Source: Dipteronia dyeriana
Taxonomy: Eukaryota > Streptophyta > Magnoliopsida > Sapindales > Sapindaceae
Direction: 5' to 3'
Length of the DNA: 64,000 bases
Assembly: GCA_032871835.1 (NCBI GenBank)
Contig: CM065295.1
Span: forward strand, 43,956,360 to 44,020,359
Shown: positions 44,028 through 55,297 of the stretch, piece after piece
How positions within the stretch are numbered: the stretch's first letter is position 1
Layout: every line of letters starts with the position of its first letter
Made by a program: the position numbers and the translations under genes
The notes under the pieces: generated by a model
Seen by the model: only the letters and a program-made list of their open reading frames with translations
Told to the model about the DNA's origin: nothing
Database searches by the model: none

Positions 44028-44382
44028 TATAAAGTTAGCTCGATCTTTCAAATCTCAACAGAAACTTGTAGCTTGGTGATTTTAGTAAATAGTCCCCTTA
44101 CGTGATTAAAGGCTGGTTCGCACCTATCACAGTAAGCAACCACATATATATAGAGAATTAGAGACCAGTAATAACTGGGACATTGGAGTTTTAAATGAAA
44201 GAGCTTTTGATTCTCGAGACCCTCTAGGGGATTATAGCCAAAGTGAGGCATGAGAGGGGGGGTGGGGGGTGGGCGGGGTTATCTAGCCATCTTCTAGCCT
44301 TGAGATCGGGATGGAAATTGTGCTCTTAAACTCGATTCCTTCTTAGGGGCAGTATCCCGACCAAGGTATTAGGATGGCTATC
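44028..44382 (-). other. Element D resumed: repeat-region remnant with G-rich tract
   Basis: It matches, inverted, the 10740-10990 region of A, then a single 99-bp unit (about 44280-44376, ending near GACCAAGGTATTAGGATGG). A run with four G tracts and one-base loops is at 44256-44278. Other elements carry five or more repeat units here; D shows one before E starts. Confidence 0.75.
44256..44278 (+). repeat. G-quadruplex motif
   Basis: Four G runs of 7, 6, 3 and 4 are separated by single bases T, T and C. This fits the strict G4 pattern with one-base loops. On D's own strand it is C-rich. It is absent from A and B at this place. Confidence 0.75.
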
Positions 44383-46315
44383 TGTTAGGTTTTAGATTTG
44401 TGTTGGCTTGATTCTATAACAAAATACTCTTTGTTTGTATTGCTTATTTGTTTAGGTTGTTCGCGATTAAATCGGGCTTCAAGGAAGGAAAGTAACTTCA
44501 CATGAAAAGTTCATCTTTAAGAGGATATATGCTTACTTGGATGCTAAGGTATCAAGATTCTTCATCCTCTTGTAAGGCGTAGGCGCACACACACACAATT
44601 CGTTCATATGTGTCCCTGCTTAGTTGTGCATCATTAAATGAGCACACACACACACACACATATCATACATTTGTGCCCTTGCATCATAGCGCATCATTTG
44701 GTATAACACATTCATACACTTGAAGTTGAATGCTCATGCAATGGTATGAAAATAACATATTTTGAAAAAATGCATGATTGGAGACTATCTCTATGTAGTT
44801 TACATTCTTGTGTGAAATGTGTTTGTTTGTTTATATGTTTGTATAACATGGATATTGATCTTGAATTTGATGTTATATTGTTCCTTACTGAGTTCCGGTC
44901 ATTTCAATACTCATACATTTGATTTCGAGTTCCGAGTAAAAAGTTATGAAACTTTCCAGTCATGTTGCATGCATTGTCTTCGTATTCGTATATCGAGTCA
45001 AATTTTTATTTTCTATGTTGAGTTTCATAGTCATCCATGTTCCGTGAGAGAGTTCCGTTTTGTAATCCATAAACGGATTCGGATTCGGATTCGAATTCGA
45101 TTTCGGAATTCGGAGACCGAAGAACGGTCGAAAAATACGAGAAGTATGTGAAAGGGAGCAAAAGAAAAAAAATGGCAAATTACCATTTGCTCCCTTTGGC
45201 CGAATTGGCGCGTGACCATCTAGCCAAAAATATCTCTCTGGTCATGAGATGCCCACGGCACATCTCGGCTGTTTTTTGTTTCATGAATTAAAGAGGTTTT
45301 TATTACATATATTGCATGCATATAATGTTGGTGTGGATGATCAATCAAATCAATTGGAGTCACATGCTTGATTTTCTATTGGTGAACTTGCTTCTAGCGT
45401 GAGCTCATTGCGTGGAATAATTTTTAATTCATCAGCTTTTTTAGAGTGTAACGCATTCACGTGAAACCTATCGTGTTGTGCTTCTTTTGCTGCAATGCGT
45501 CATCGTTCATTGAGCATTTTAGTGTCTCTTCCGTGAGCTCACTGCATGTGATAATTTACTGTGATTTTTTTTTTTAAAACACGCCTGATGTGTGGTTGCT
45601 GCGCGGCTTATTTGGTGAGGTCCCTTGAACATTTTTATATATTCATTTTTGACCTGCATATTTTTAAAGCAACTTTTGTTTTGGTGATATCTCCCTCATT
45701 ACAACTCGGATTGGTTTGATTCAAAAACCGAAATCGAGTGTCTTGAAGAGATCTACAAATCCCAAGTATTTTCATAACCAAAGGATGTCTTGATTATTCA
45801 CAGTATTCAGATTTTCAGTTAGAGATTTCATCCTTATTTGGTAAAATCATCTTCTTTTTAGTTTTCTTCTTTGATCTTTCCATTGATGAATATTATATGA
45901 TTAAGAAGCATGACTAGGATTATTTTGATTGCATGTTGTGGTTTTTTCAATTGATTTTCAAGTTTAGCTAGATTTGGCTTATATTGAATAATTTGTGTTA
46001 AACATGATAATCATGAAATTGACTCTAGAAATCTTTTGTTCTTGTGCTTGATTGTTTATTTCTAGACTTGTTTTCAATTTCTAAGAAGTAGGTCATTTAT
46101 AATTGATGACTCTATTTTTCTTTACTAGTTTTTAGTTTATAACATGCTTAGGTTTTCTAGATATATTTGTGATTGATCTTTGAAAGCTTTATCTAGTTAT
46201 CTAGTTGCATGGTCATAGAGTGTGTTTGATATACTTGCTCTATTTGTTTGTGTTTGCATCATTCGCATCCACTTAGATCATTGTCTTGTAAAAGGTTGAA
46301 GTTTCTTATTGAAGT

Positions 46316-46515
46316 GAGCGAAGCTTTGACTTGAGCAAGAAGACTTGGCTAGGATCGAGGTGATCCGGATAGTCAAGCAAGGAAGTCTTAGTTAGGATCA
46401 AGGAGATCCAGATAACTAAGCAAGGATTCTCAACTAGAGTCGGGAGGACTCTGATAGTTGAGTAAGAAGTCTTGCCTTGGGTCAGGAGGATCCGGATAGG
46501 TGAGCGAGGAATCTT
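46316..46515. repeat. Imperfect 43-bp minisatellite in LTR of E
   Basis: About four to five units around the words GATCCGGATAG, AAGCAAGGAAG and TCTTGnCTnGGGTC. Homologous arrays lie in the other Sirevirus LTRs (48345-48640, 55895-56150, 56485-56690, inverted), with different unit numbers. Confidence 0.75.
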
Positions 46516-46871
46516 TCTAGATACATGAGGTCTTGGATAGGAAGTTGGCACAGTAGATCACTAGGTTCAAGGGTAGAGTAAGGGTGATAGCTTGGAGAGC
46601 ATGTGTTAATTGCTTGAGTGTGTAACTCTTATTTGAAATAGTGGATTTGCTTTTGCCGATGGTTGTGGTATCAACCCATGGATGTTTCCTCTTAGAAGGG
46701 TTTACCACGTAAATATCTTGTGTTGATTTTTAGCATCTTTAATTTCTTCACTTTGTTGATTTGTGTTGCTTGAACATTTTCTTTGTCATATATCATTTTG
46801 GATATTATGCTAAGTGTTGTATAAGATTGCTTGTGTTTTTAATGAAGATTAAAATTTGAGCATATACATAT

Positions 46872-46888
46872 CCCCCCCCCCCCCCCCC
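46872..46888. repeat. Run of 17 C near the LTR end
   Basis: Uninterrupted C17 before TCTAGGTATATT. The other LTR copies have G runs of 5-7 at the same (inverted) place: 47929, 55335, 56209-56220. Confidence 0.9.
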
Positions 46889-46932
46889 TCTAGGTATATT
46901 TTACACTATAATTGGTTAAACGAATTTACAAT

Positions 46933-46944
46933 TGGTATCAGAGC
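46933..46944 (+). promoter_or_regulatory. Primer-binding site of element E, initiator Met tRNA
   Basis: TGGTATCAGAGC lies two bases after the LTR end. Gag starts about 57 bp later at 47001. Confidence 0.9.
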
Positions 46945-47000
46945 TGGTGTCTAGAAGTAATTAGATAGGTCCATATTATAGTGTTCGTTGTTTTTGTGTT

Positions 47001-47896
47001 ATGGGTGATTCTATGTTGGAAGGTGCATCTAATGCTAGATCTCCACTCTTGAATAGTGGTAACTACTCTTTTTGGAAAATTAGGATGAGATCCTACATTA
47101 GATCCATCAATGAAAAGGCATGGATGAGTATTGAGGAAGGTTATGAGATACCTACCAAAAGGCAAGAAGATGACACTATGATTTTAAAGCTTAGAGCCGA
47201 ATGGACGGCTATTGAATTTGATAATGCTAAGTGGCATCATAGGGCATGAATGCAATATTTGGTGGTGTAGATGGTACTCAATTTGTCTACATCCAAAACC
47301 TCAAATCGGCAAAGGAAGCATGGGATACTTTGCAAACTATCAATGAGGGTACGTTGGCGGTTCGAAGGTGAAGAGTACAAATGCTTACCTTTCAATTTGA
47401 ATGTCTTGTTATGGATGAGGATAAGAAGTTAGTAGACTTTCAAACTAGACTCTTGAATATCACCAATCAAAGTCAAACTTTGGGAGACCCATATCCACAA
47501 GAGAGAATTAATTGGAAAATCTTAAGATCCTTACCTAAGAGATTTAAAGCAAAGGTGACCGCAATTGAAGAAAGCAAGAACGTCGATCTTATGATGGTTG
47601 ATGAGCTTCTTGGGTCTCTACAAGCATATGAGATTGGGTTCAAGCCAAGGTTTGAGGATAAGGGAATAACACTCAAAGTGACTAATGAGAAGAGTGAAGA
47701 TGATATTGTTAGTATGGTGATAGCTTTCAAGAAATTTCTAAAGAACATATGTTCTAAGAGAGAGGAAGTTGATAAAAAGATCACTCTAAAAGAAATTGTA
47801 GATTGTAAGGATAAATCTAAGAAGAAACTAATTCGATGTCTTGAATGCAATGGGATTGGATTTATTTCTACCAAGAGTGCTAATGAGAAGAAAGAG
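47001..47896 (+). pseudogene. gag: Element E gag, truncated
   Basis: The ATG at 47001 is followed by NSGNYSFWKIRMRSYIRSIN, a Sirevirus-type gag start. A one-base loss near 47247 shifts the frame to NAIFGGVDGTQFVYIQNLKS. A frame from 47381 continues with KVTAIEESKNVDLMMVDELL and GSLQAYEIGFKPRFEDKGIT. The zinc-knuckle site reads CLECNGIGFISTKSAN, which keeps two Cys but lacks the His and last Cys. Coding sequence stops at the LTR edge of G (47897). Confidence 0.87.
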
Positions 47897-50498
47897 TGAA
47901 AATACAAACACGGTTAAATGCTCAAGGGAGGGGGTGAATAGGTTAGACACATTTTCGACTCCCTTCGAAACAAACAAAAGTTTGTCCCTCTAGATTGCTT
48001 GTATCACAATATATATATATATTAATTAAAGACAATTAATCAATATATAAACACAAGTAAAGTGTGATACAACCAAGTAATTGTAACACATACATAATCT
48101 ATATTATAGAAAGTAAGTCAACATATATAAAGAGTTCTATCCACAATACAAATATTAAAGAGATAGGGATAGAGAAAAGTTGACACAAGATATAACGTGG
48201 TGAACCTCCGAAGAGGAAGCATCCACGAGCTAGCAGCCACCGACAAACAAAATCCACTAGTAGATAAGACAAGTACAATCTCTCAAGTGACTTCTTCACC
48301 TAGAAACTACCCTTCAATCCTACTCTAGAAGTTTTCGCCCTATGCTCAACAATCTGAGGCCTCACACCTCTTGTCAAGACTTCCTCGCTCACCTTATCCG
48401 GATCTTCACAACCCAAGGCAAGACTTCTTGCTCAACTAAGTCCTCACGACTCTAGTCAAGACTTCCTCGCTCACCTATCTGAGTTTTCCCAACTCTGGGC
48501 AAGACTTCTTGCTCGACTATCCGGATCCTCACGACCCTAGCCAAGACTTCCTTGCTCGACAATCCAAGGCATCACGCCTCTTGCCAAGACTTCTTGCTCA
48601 ACACCATAGGTCTCACACCTACTGTCAAGACTTCCTTCTCACAAGGCATCTAGGTGATCATGAATGCAAAACCCAAACAAGCACGCAACATAGAATGCTA
48701 TGATCAACACATCCTATAGAAAATACTAGACATGAGCATGAATGCACAAATCACAAATAGTCTAATTAATCATACATGTGTAATCAATCTAGAATATGTA
48801 AGATATGTTCAATATTAATCACAACCTAGATACATACATAGATCTAAACTTGAATCACAAGATATGTTCAATAAGTCACAAGATCAAGTTTAAATCACTT
48901 AAACCTAAAACATGCTAAAATCATATGACAAAGTCAATTAGATTTAAGCTAAAATTCTAGAGCATATTCCTATTCATAGATTCAATCAAAACACATGAAA
49001 AGCTCAAAAGAACATAACCACATGTATTATGTGAGAAATTCGGCCAACAGAGCCTAATACATGTGAGAAACTATTTTTCTCAAAATCAATCAATCAAAGA
49101 TCATCAAATAGTCCTAGAATCTAAGCTAGCACAATACAATCCCAAACATGTGATAACATAGGCAAAATCAAAACCTAACTCAACATGAATGATTTCAATT
49201 GAAACTCAACATGAATGATTTCAATTGAAACTTAACCTAGCTTTGAAAGAGTTCAAAACTAAAAAAAAAAACACTCACAATATACAAATATATGTTGAAG
49301 AAGAAAACTCAAGGCAATTGACCAAGTTTTAAAAGAAATACCTTAGTTGATTTAGGTGCAGTCCCGTTGTTGTATGATTAGACACCAAAAACAGCAACGA
49401 AACTTACTAAAACCTTCAGAGAAAAGATGGAAGATGAATAGATGAACACTCTCAACTTTAAATCACTCAAATCGGAGTTCAAATGAAGAAGTTATAGTGT
49501 TTAGAAGATGAGAAAATTTAGAGAGAAAATTTATGCACACTTGTTTTAAATTTCTTCTTAAAATGAAATGTGAGAGGGAAAGAGTTTATAAAGGAGAGGG
49601 AAACTTGGACATGTGAAATGACCAAGAGAGGCAAGAAGTAGCCAAGCAAGCTTGCTGCCCAAGATGGCACGTGGCATCTTGGGGCAGCAATCCTTCTACC
49701 CCGAGATGGCCACACGCCATCTCGGGAAAGAAGTGTCTTGCTTGCTTCTTTCTCCTTCGACCTTCCTTTGCGTTCTTCGACCGTACTCTAGCCTCCAAAC
49801 TCGGAATTTGAATCCGTTTGCGGATTACAAACCGTAACTCTCACATGGACATGGAAATATAAGATACTCAACCCAGAAAATAATAATTCGACTCGATATA
49901 TGAATACGAAGACAATGTATGCAACCTGAGTTGAAAGTGTAGTATCTTTTGACTTAGAACTTGAAATCAATAGTATGAGTAACCGAAATGACCGGAACTC
50001 AATAAAGAATCATTTAAGACTAAATTGAAGTTCAATATACATGTTATACAAACATATACACAAACAAACATAATTCACACTAGAATGCAAACTACATAGA
50101 GATGGTTTCCAATCATGCATATTCCAAAACATGTTATTTCCATCCAATGCATCAGCATTCATCTTCAAGTGTGTGAATGTGTTATACATGGTGCACAACG
50201 ATGCAGTGACACATATGAATGAATTGTATGCGTGTGCTTATAATGGTGTACAACAATGCAGGGACACATATAAATGAATTGTGTGTGTGTGCCTAAGCCT
50301 TGTAAGCGAAAGATAAGATCTTAGTATACCTTTATATAACCAAATTGCATCCTTTCTCTTTGAAGACTTAGAACTTGCTTTGACTTGTTGTTTCTTCTTC
50401 CTTGGAGCTTGAATCATCATGAATCTAAACAACTAAATCATTACAAGTAAACATCATTTTGATATGGAATTAATGCCAACACAAACTAAAACCTAACA
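47897..50498 (-). repeat. 3' LTR of element G
   Basis: 2602 bp, from TGAAAATACAAAC to AAAACCTAACA in plus coordinates. It includes a minisatellite (48345-48640) and two adjacent hairpins (49652-49690 and 49700-49726). A purine tract abuts the right edge. Confidence 0.83.
49652..49726. repeat. Two adjacent GC-rich hairpins in the LTR of G
   Basis: The first is a near-perfect palindrome, TTGCTGCCCAAGATG and CATCTTGGGGCAGCAA around a CACGTG centre, with one bulged G. The second has perfect 11-bp arms CCCGAGATGGC / GCCATCTCGGG around CACAC. Homologous paired hairpins occur in J (62853-62922) and, decayed, at 57592-57655. Confidence 0.85.
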
Positions 50499-50511
50499 AT
50501 CTCCCCTTTTG
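50499..50511 (-). promoter_or_regulatory. Polypurine tract of element G
   Basis: Minus-strand CCAAAAGGGGAGAT directly precedes the LTR start TGTTAGG. Confidence 0.8.
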
Positions 50512-50967
50512 GCAAATTCCATATCAAAACACCTATACATTTACTACAAATATAAAAATGAAGATATGTCACAAAATCACTCCCTCACATTACAATGAGT
50601 AAGACTCCTATAACTAATCTTCACCAACTCTTGAACTTCATCTTGATCTTCTCTTGAAGCAACCTACAAATCATCTCAAAGCACAATGCATATACAAGAT
50701 AAAGACAACAAATGACAACATATAATATGGATAAGAATATACAATTAAGTCCACAAATACATGTATCTCCCTCTCAATACATGTAAAATACAAGAATTCT
50801 TAACCAAATCTTAAGACTAATTATTACATGCCATTGAAAAATTCAAAAGTTCACAAAAACAACATAAAAAGGAAACTAAGTAACTAGCAACTCTTAACAA
50901 CTCTTTCTCCCCCCTTTTGACATGAAATGATGCCAAAAGGTAAGAAACATTCCATGAGACTCAAATA

Positions 50968-51815
50968 CTAGCTACTAGATCCACCAAAGAAAGATGTGTG
51001 TGTAGTTGACCTAACATAATGCTTGAGAGGTGGTCTTGCACTTGATGCAATACACTCCTCTAACTCTTTTATTCTAGCATCTTGTTTATCAACTATAACA
51101 CTAAGCTCATCAACCTTCTTCTTCAAATGTAAAGCCCAATCCGGAAGAATGTTTATGCTAGTCTCATGACAATCAACTCGTGAACTACTAAATAGTCCAA
51201 AAGCATCACATGTCTTACCCTTATCCTTATATGACATGTATGACACACGTTTATCACTATATTTTTCCAAGGGTTGTACCAACACATCATCTCCACTACT
51301 TTTAACACCACGAGCTAAACACAAAGAAGTTATAAACCCCGGTAATGCAAGCTTCTTAACTCTTCTAGTTGAGAAAGCCGCATTATTTAAGTAAAACATA
51401 AGCAAATCCCCAAGGTTTATAGGTTGATTAGTCACTAAGGCATATACTATTTTGATCTTGTCTTTATTCAACTTGGTTGAATTCGAAGATCCAATAATAT
51501 TAGTGCAAATAAAAAGATGCCAAAATGCTCTACCTTTCCACTCTCTCTATATTCATGATAAAACTCTCTAACAAGAGTATCATTCACTATTCCTAGCATG
51601 CTTACCCAAGATTCCCAGATCCTATCCTTAATGCATTTAAGAACATAAGAATCTTTACAGTTACCTAAGTCAATGTCTCTCTCTTGAAATATCTTCTTAG
51701 TTCCAAAGATCCATAAATCATTTGACCTTGAAGCTTTGGATCCCTTTGATGTAGACTTGGCTTTCACAATGGGATTCGATTGATTTCCACTTCCGGTAAC
51801 CTTAGTTCTTCCCAT
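50968..51815 (-). pseudogene. Env-like extra gene of Sirevirus element G
   Basis: Sireviruses often carry an extra gene after pol, called env-like; its role in plants is unproven. ATG at 51815 (MGRTKVTGSGNQSNPIVK), a basic N-terminus, then KDRIWESWVSMLGIVNDTLV and REFYHEYRESGK. A one-base shift near 51540 moves the frame to 51471-50968: KIKIVYALVTNQPINLGDLL, ALPGFITSLCLARGV, and a C-terminal coiled coil LKKKVDELSVIVDKQDARIK. The central part resembles the 'putative plant transposon protein' family. No signal peptide or membrane segment is visible. About 280 codons remain, short for the type. Confidence 0.7.
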
Positions 51816-53501
51816 TTGTTCTTGTGATAGAAGATGCTATATACATACAACAAAAGTGAGTGAAAAACAAAACAAGCATATTAGTCACAAATATAAAAAC
51901 ACAAAGACATATGACTTAAGAATGAATCAACATGCAAGACAAATATAATGAGTAATATCTTACAAGTATCATTAAGTCAAAATATGCCAACATGTAACAA
52001 AATGAAGCATGTGAACATATCATAACAGAGAACAATGTCTAGCATACAATGTTCCCCCTTGATAAATGCTATAACTAAAATCAATGATAGCATAGAGTTC
52101 ACAAATATGTTCACACAATCACACATTCAAGCAATTTGAAGAAATATCAACATAATAAGCTTCATATACTAAGAGAGATACACAAAGATTTTTCAAGTTC
52201 TCTCATAATTCTTCAACAATTACAAAGATATCATCATACTCATAAACAAAGAGTGTGTGTGAGAGAGATATGCTTCAAATATATATCAAGGTATAGTTTG
52301 ATAATCAACATGCAAACAATTTCCAACAACTATTCATCTTTAGTTTTTTCCATAAAAAGTCAAACCGATTATCATCCAGAATTTTTGCTATATAGAGAAT
52401 AGATTTCAACATATGAACGTGTGTGTGCATGTGGCTCGTCATCCCATTTCTGTTTTTCAACCCGAGCTCATTTGATTTTCAACTAAACTCTTTTGTAAGC
52501 CTTCCTCCTTTTCTTTTTAGGCTTTGAATCAAAGATTTTATTTTTATGAATTCCTTTCAACACTTCTTTGATTTTTCCATTTTTTTTACATAAACAAAAT
52601 TCACTTCATGATGGCTTTCACTCATCACAATGGTGTAGCTCTTTCCAATATTGGGTAGCTTTCACAACCAATGTGTGTAGCCCTTTTTATGAAGGTGCTC
52701 GTTGAGTTCTATGTAATTGCCGAAGTAAAATGGATACTAACCATAGGTCATTTTAAATGTACTTAAGCACAAAAACTTCAAGGTGTATCCAATGTTTACA
52801 TGTTAGTAAACTCAACCTACTAGCAAAACATATAAGAGAAGCAAGGTACAATTTTTGAAAAACAAGATTTTATGGCTCATAAGCACATGATCTAAGAGCA
52901 ACAAGTAGATACTTATTCAAGATCATTACTTCTCTAATGAGTAGCTTTCAAAGAATATGAAGCTCATATTTTCAAAAGTAATGCCACTCAATATACTATA
53001 CACAAACAATCATCAAAGTTAAGATCAATGTGAACAATATCACTATTAGATCCTAAAATAGCAAATGTCAATGAGAACCATATGTATGCTATACAAAATT
53101 CTCTAATATGACATGCTATGGGATGTGTATCAAAAATTGAGTCAAAAGATGAATATCTATGAGAACATGCATTAGAGTATAGAGATACATTTTTGCACAT
53201 TATATTCACCAAATATCATACTTTCACCCTTTTTATGAGCACTCTTTCCTTGAATGTCCTCATGACACCAAATTGACGATGTTTCACAACAAGAGTATAA
53301 AAAACATAATATCTCAACTCAATCAACACATATATCAAAAGAACTTCTTTAAAGTTAATCAACAAATTTTGACCATCATAACAATCATGATGTGAGATAA
53401 CGAAGTTCATATCAATAAATGGAGTATTCAAAACTAGTAAGCAAGAATTCTCAACACAATTGATATATATCCTCAAAGCTATCTCACATGTGCTTCTTAT
53501 T
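51816..53501 (-). other. Element G 3' region after deleted pol
   Basis: No gene supported. From about 52995 leftward it is homologous to J's post-RNase H region (59934-59100), sharing CTTTCACTCATCACAATGGTG and TGAAGGTGCTCGTTGAGTTC. Integrase, RT and RNase H should lie between this and gag but are absent, so a deletion of several kilobases lies near 53000-53500. Confidence 0.75.
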
Positions 53502-55297
53502 TTAGTGATGAGAGCACTCACCCTTGAACCACTTGTTCTTGGTTGTACCTACACAAACATTTCCAATATCATCCTTGACAATAATGTTAAATCTAGAGTA
53601 AAGTCCTTCAATGACTTGATTAACAAGAATATCATTAACACACTCTTCCTTAACATTTTCAACACAAGCTTTGCCAAGTTGAACAAGATTAGTATTCTTT
53701 CTACTCCACAACTTCTTCTCATGCTTAGCAATATTATCATGTTTCTCAACTTTCAAGACCCTAGCATGTTCAAGTTGAAGTTTAATCTCCTTATCCCTAG
53801 ATTCATTTCCTAATTTGCATTTTTCAATATATTTATAACACATAGGCTTAATGTGACCTATTATGTTGCAATAATGGCAAATTGGAATAAAAGATGAGAT
53901 TGTACCTTTTGGAGTTGAACTAGCTTCACTAGGAGTTTGGAAAGATACCTTGTTTGCCAACTTTTTCTTGGTTTTTGATCTTCTCTTCTTGTGTGGTTAA
54001 TTATCAATCACAACTTCATTAAAGTGTGTAGGAAGTGATGCTTTCTAGAGCTCCTATTCAACTACTAAGTCATCTTCACCACTATGAGAGTTAACAAGAT
54101 TCCTAACACTAGACACACTAACCGAATCATTCACTAAGTCCTTGATAGCCTCCTTAACCGTGTCTATCTCTTCCATCAATTCTTGTTCTCTCTTCTTCAA
54201 AGAAGATATCACATTATCCTTCTCAAGGTTTATCATTTCAAGTTCTCTAAACTTCTTCATAATATCACATTTCTCACCAAGAAGTCTACGAGTAACAACC
54301 ACAAACTCATCTAGTTGCTTCTTGATCAAATCATCCTTTTCAAGTACTTCTCTTTGAGCATTGTCTCTATCTTCATCAAACTTTTCTATCTTTTTCAACA
54401 ACTCAAGATTAGTAGGAATGGAACTAGAGCTTCCAACGTGATTTGCATCAAGGTTCTTGTTCAAAGATATTGTACCATTAACAACTAGTGAAGAATGAGA
54501 AGTCGTTAGAGCTACAAAGTTACTTACCAACTCTTCATCACTTGAAGACTCACTATTAGAGCTCTCATTGTCACTAGAATTATCATCACTCCAAGTAGCC
54601 GCCAACACTTTGCCTTTCTTGTCTTTCTTATATGGCTTCTTGGTGCACTCACTAGCAAAGTGACCAAAACCATGACAATTATAGCAATGAACCTCTTTCT
54701 TGTTCATGGCTTGACTATTCTTCTCAATCCTTAGAGATGATGTTCTCTTGACTCCTTTTTCCTTAGAAGACTTGCCTTTAGGCTTGGCATTCTTCTTTAT
54801 AAACTTCTTGAACCTTCTAACCAAACGTGCCATCTCTTCATTTTCATCATCACTCTCCTCCTCAATAGCATTGAGAGCGATTCCCTTACTTTTCATCTTT
54901 GGCTTCAATCACATCTCATAAGTTTGGAGAGACCCAAGCAACTCATCGATATTCATACTATCCACATCCTTGCTTTCCTCAATGGCCGTCACCTTTGATT
55001 TGAATCTCTTAGGAAAAGACCTAAGGATTTTTCAATTTAAACGCTCTTTTGAGATAGGTACACCAAGTGCTTGACATTAGTTAGCTATGATAAGAAGCCG
55101 GAATTAGAAGTCTTCAAACTTTTCTTCTTCACTCATACTTAAACCTTCAAATTGTGATGCCAACATTTGAAGCCTCGATTTCTTCACCGCTAAGGTTCCT
55201 TCATTAGTAACTTGGAGAGTATCCCAAGCTTCCTTTACAGATTTAAGATTTTGAATATAGAAGAATTGATGCCCATCAACTCCTCCAAAGATGGCAT
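53502..55297 (-). pseudogene. gag: Element G gag, main part, and protease remnant
   Basis: One frame with about five stops. It starts at the J insertion with AIFGGVDGHQFFYIQNLKS and KEAWDTLQVTNEGTLAVKKS. Next come KVTAIEESKDVD and LGSLQTYEM-stop-LKPKMKSKG, a lysine-rich stretch and a perfect zinc knuckle CYNCHGFGHFASEC (C-x2-C-x4-H-x4-C). An acidic serine-rich region and long coiled coil (54500-54054) follow, then a second knuckle CHYCNIIGHIKPMC. The end (NKWFKGECSHH at about 53510) corresponds to the protease strand W-x-LDSGCSRH with the catalytic DSG lost. Two zinc knuckles and an extended gag are typical of Sireviruses. Confidence 0.87.
55293..55297. repeat. Target site duplication of element J, left copy (TGGCA)
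   Basis: TGGCA precedes TGTAAGAATG at 55298 and is repeated at 63713-63717. The gag of G is on both sides. Confidence 0.9.

Larger units (their letters stand above)
29943..44382 (-). mobile_element. Element D: Tat/Retand-type gypsy element, interrupted by K and E
   Basis: In plus coordinates: 3' LTR (minus orientation), polypurine tract, leader, antisense gene (reading plus), element K, then 44028-44382 with one unit of the 99-bp repeat (about 44280-44376, minus). Pol should lie further right but E cuts the element at 44383. The layout mirrors B exactly. ATAAG at 29938-29942 is the candidate target duplication. Confidence 0.82.
44383..46930 (+). repeat. 5' LTR of element E
   Basis: 2548 bp, TGTTAGGTTTTAG to GAATTTACA. 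It contains a CA microsatellite (44641-44660), a GATTCG-type hexamer run (45073-45110), a decayed hairpin (45246-45266), imperfect 43-bp repeats (46316-46515) and a run of 17 C (46872-46888). Confidence 0.85.
44383..47896 (+). mobile_element. Element E: Sirevirus-type copia element, cut by G
   Basis: 5' LTR (44383-46930), iMet primer site, then gag to 47896, where G's LTR begins. The remainder would lie beyond G, right of the window. CTATC (44378-44382) is its candidate target duplication. The assignment rests on gag similarity to G and on the long LTR shared with G and J. Confidence 0.83.

Noticed and set aside
46931..46946. Possible tRNA gene at TTGGTATCAGAGC
   Set aside because: Only the tRNA-complementary 3' end is present, directly after an LTR. 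It is a primer-binding site, as at 41896 and 56155.
53216..53521. A 101-codon minus-strand frame after G's gag
   Set aside because: No similarity to pol is visible; the region lies at the deletion scar between gag and the 3' region.
53460..53813. A 117-codon plus-strand frame
   Set aside because: It is the complement of G's gag, which carries the zinc knuckle on the minus strand.
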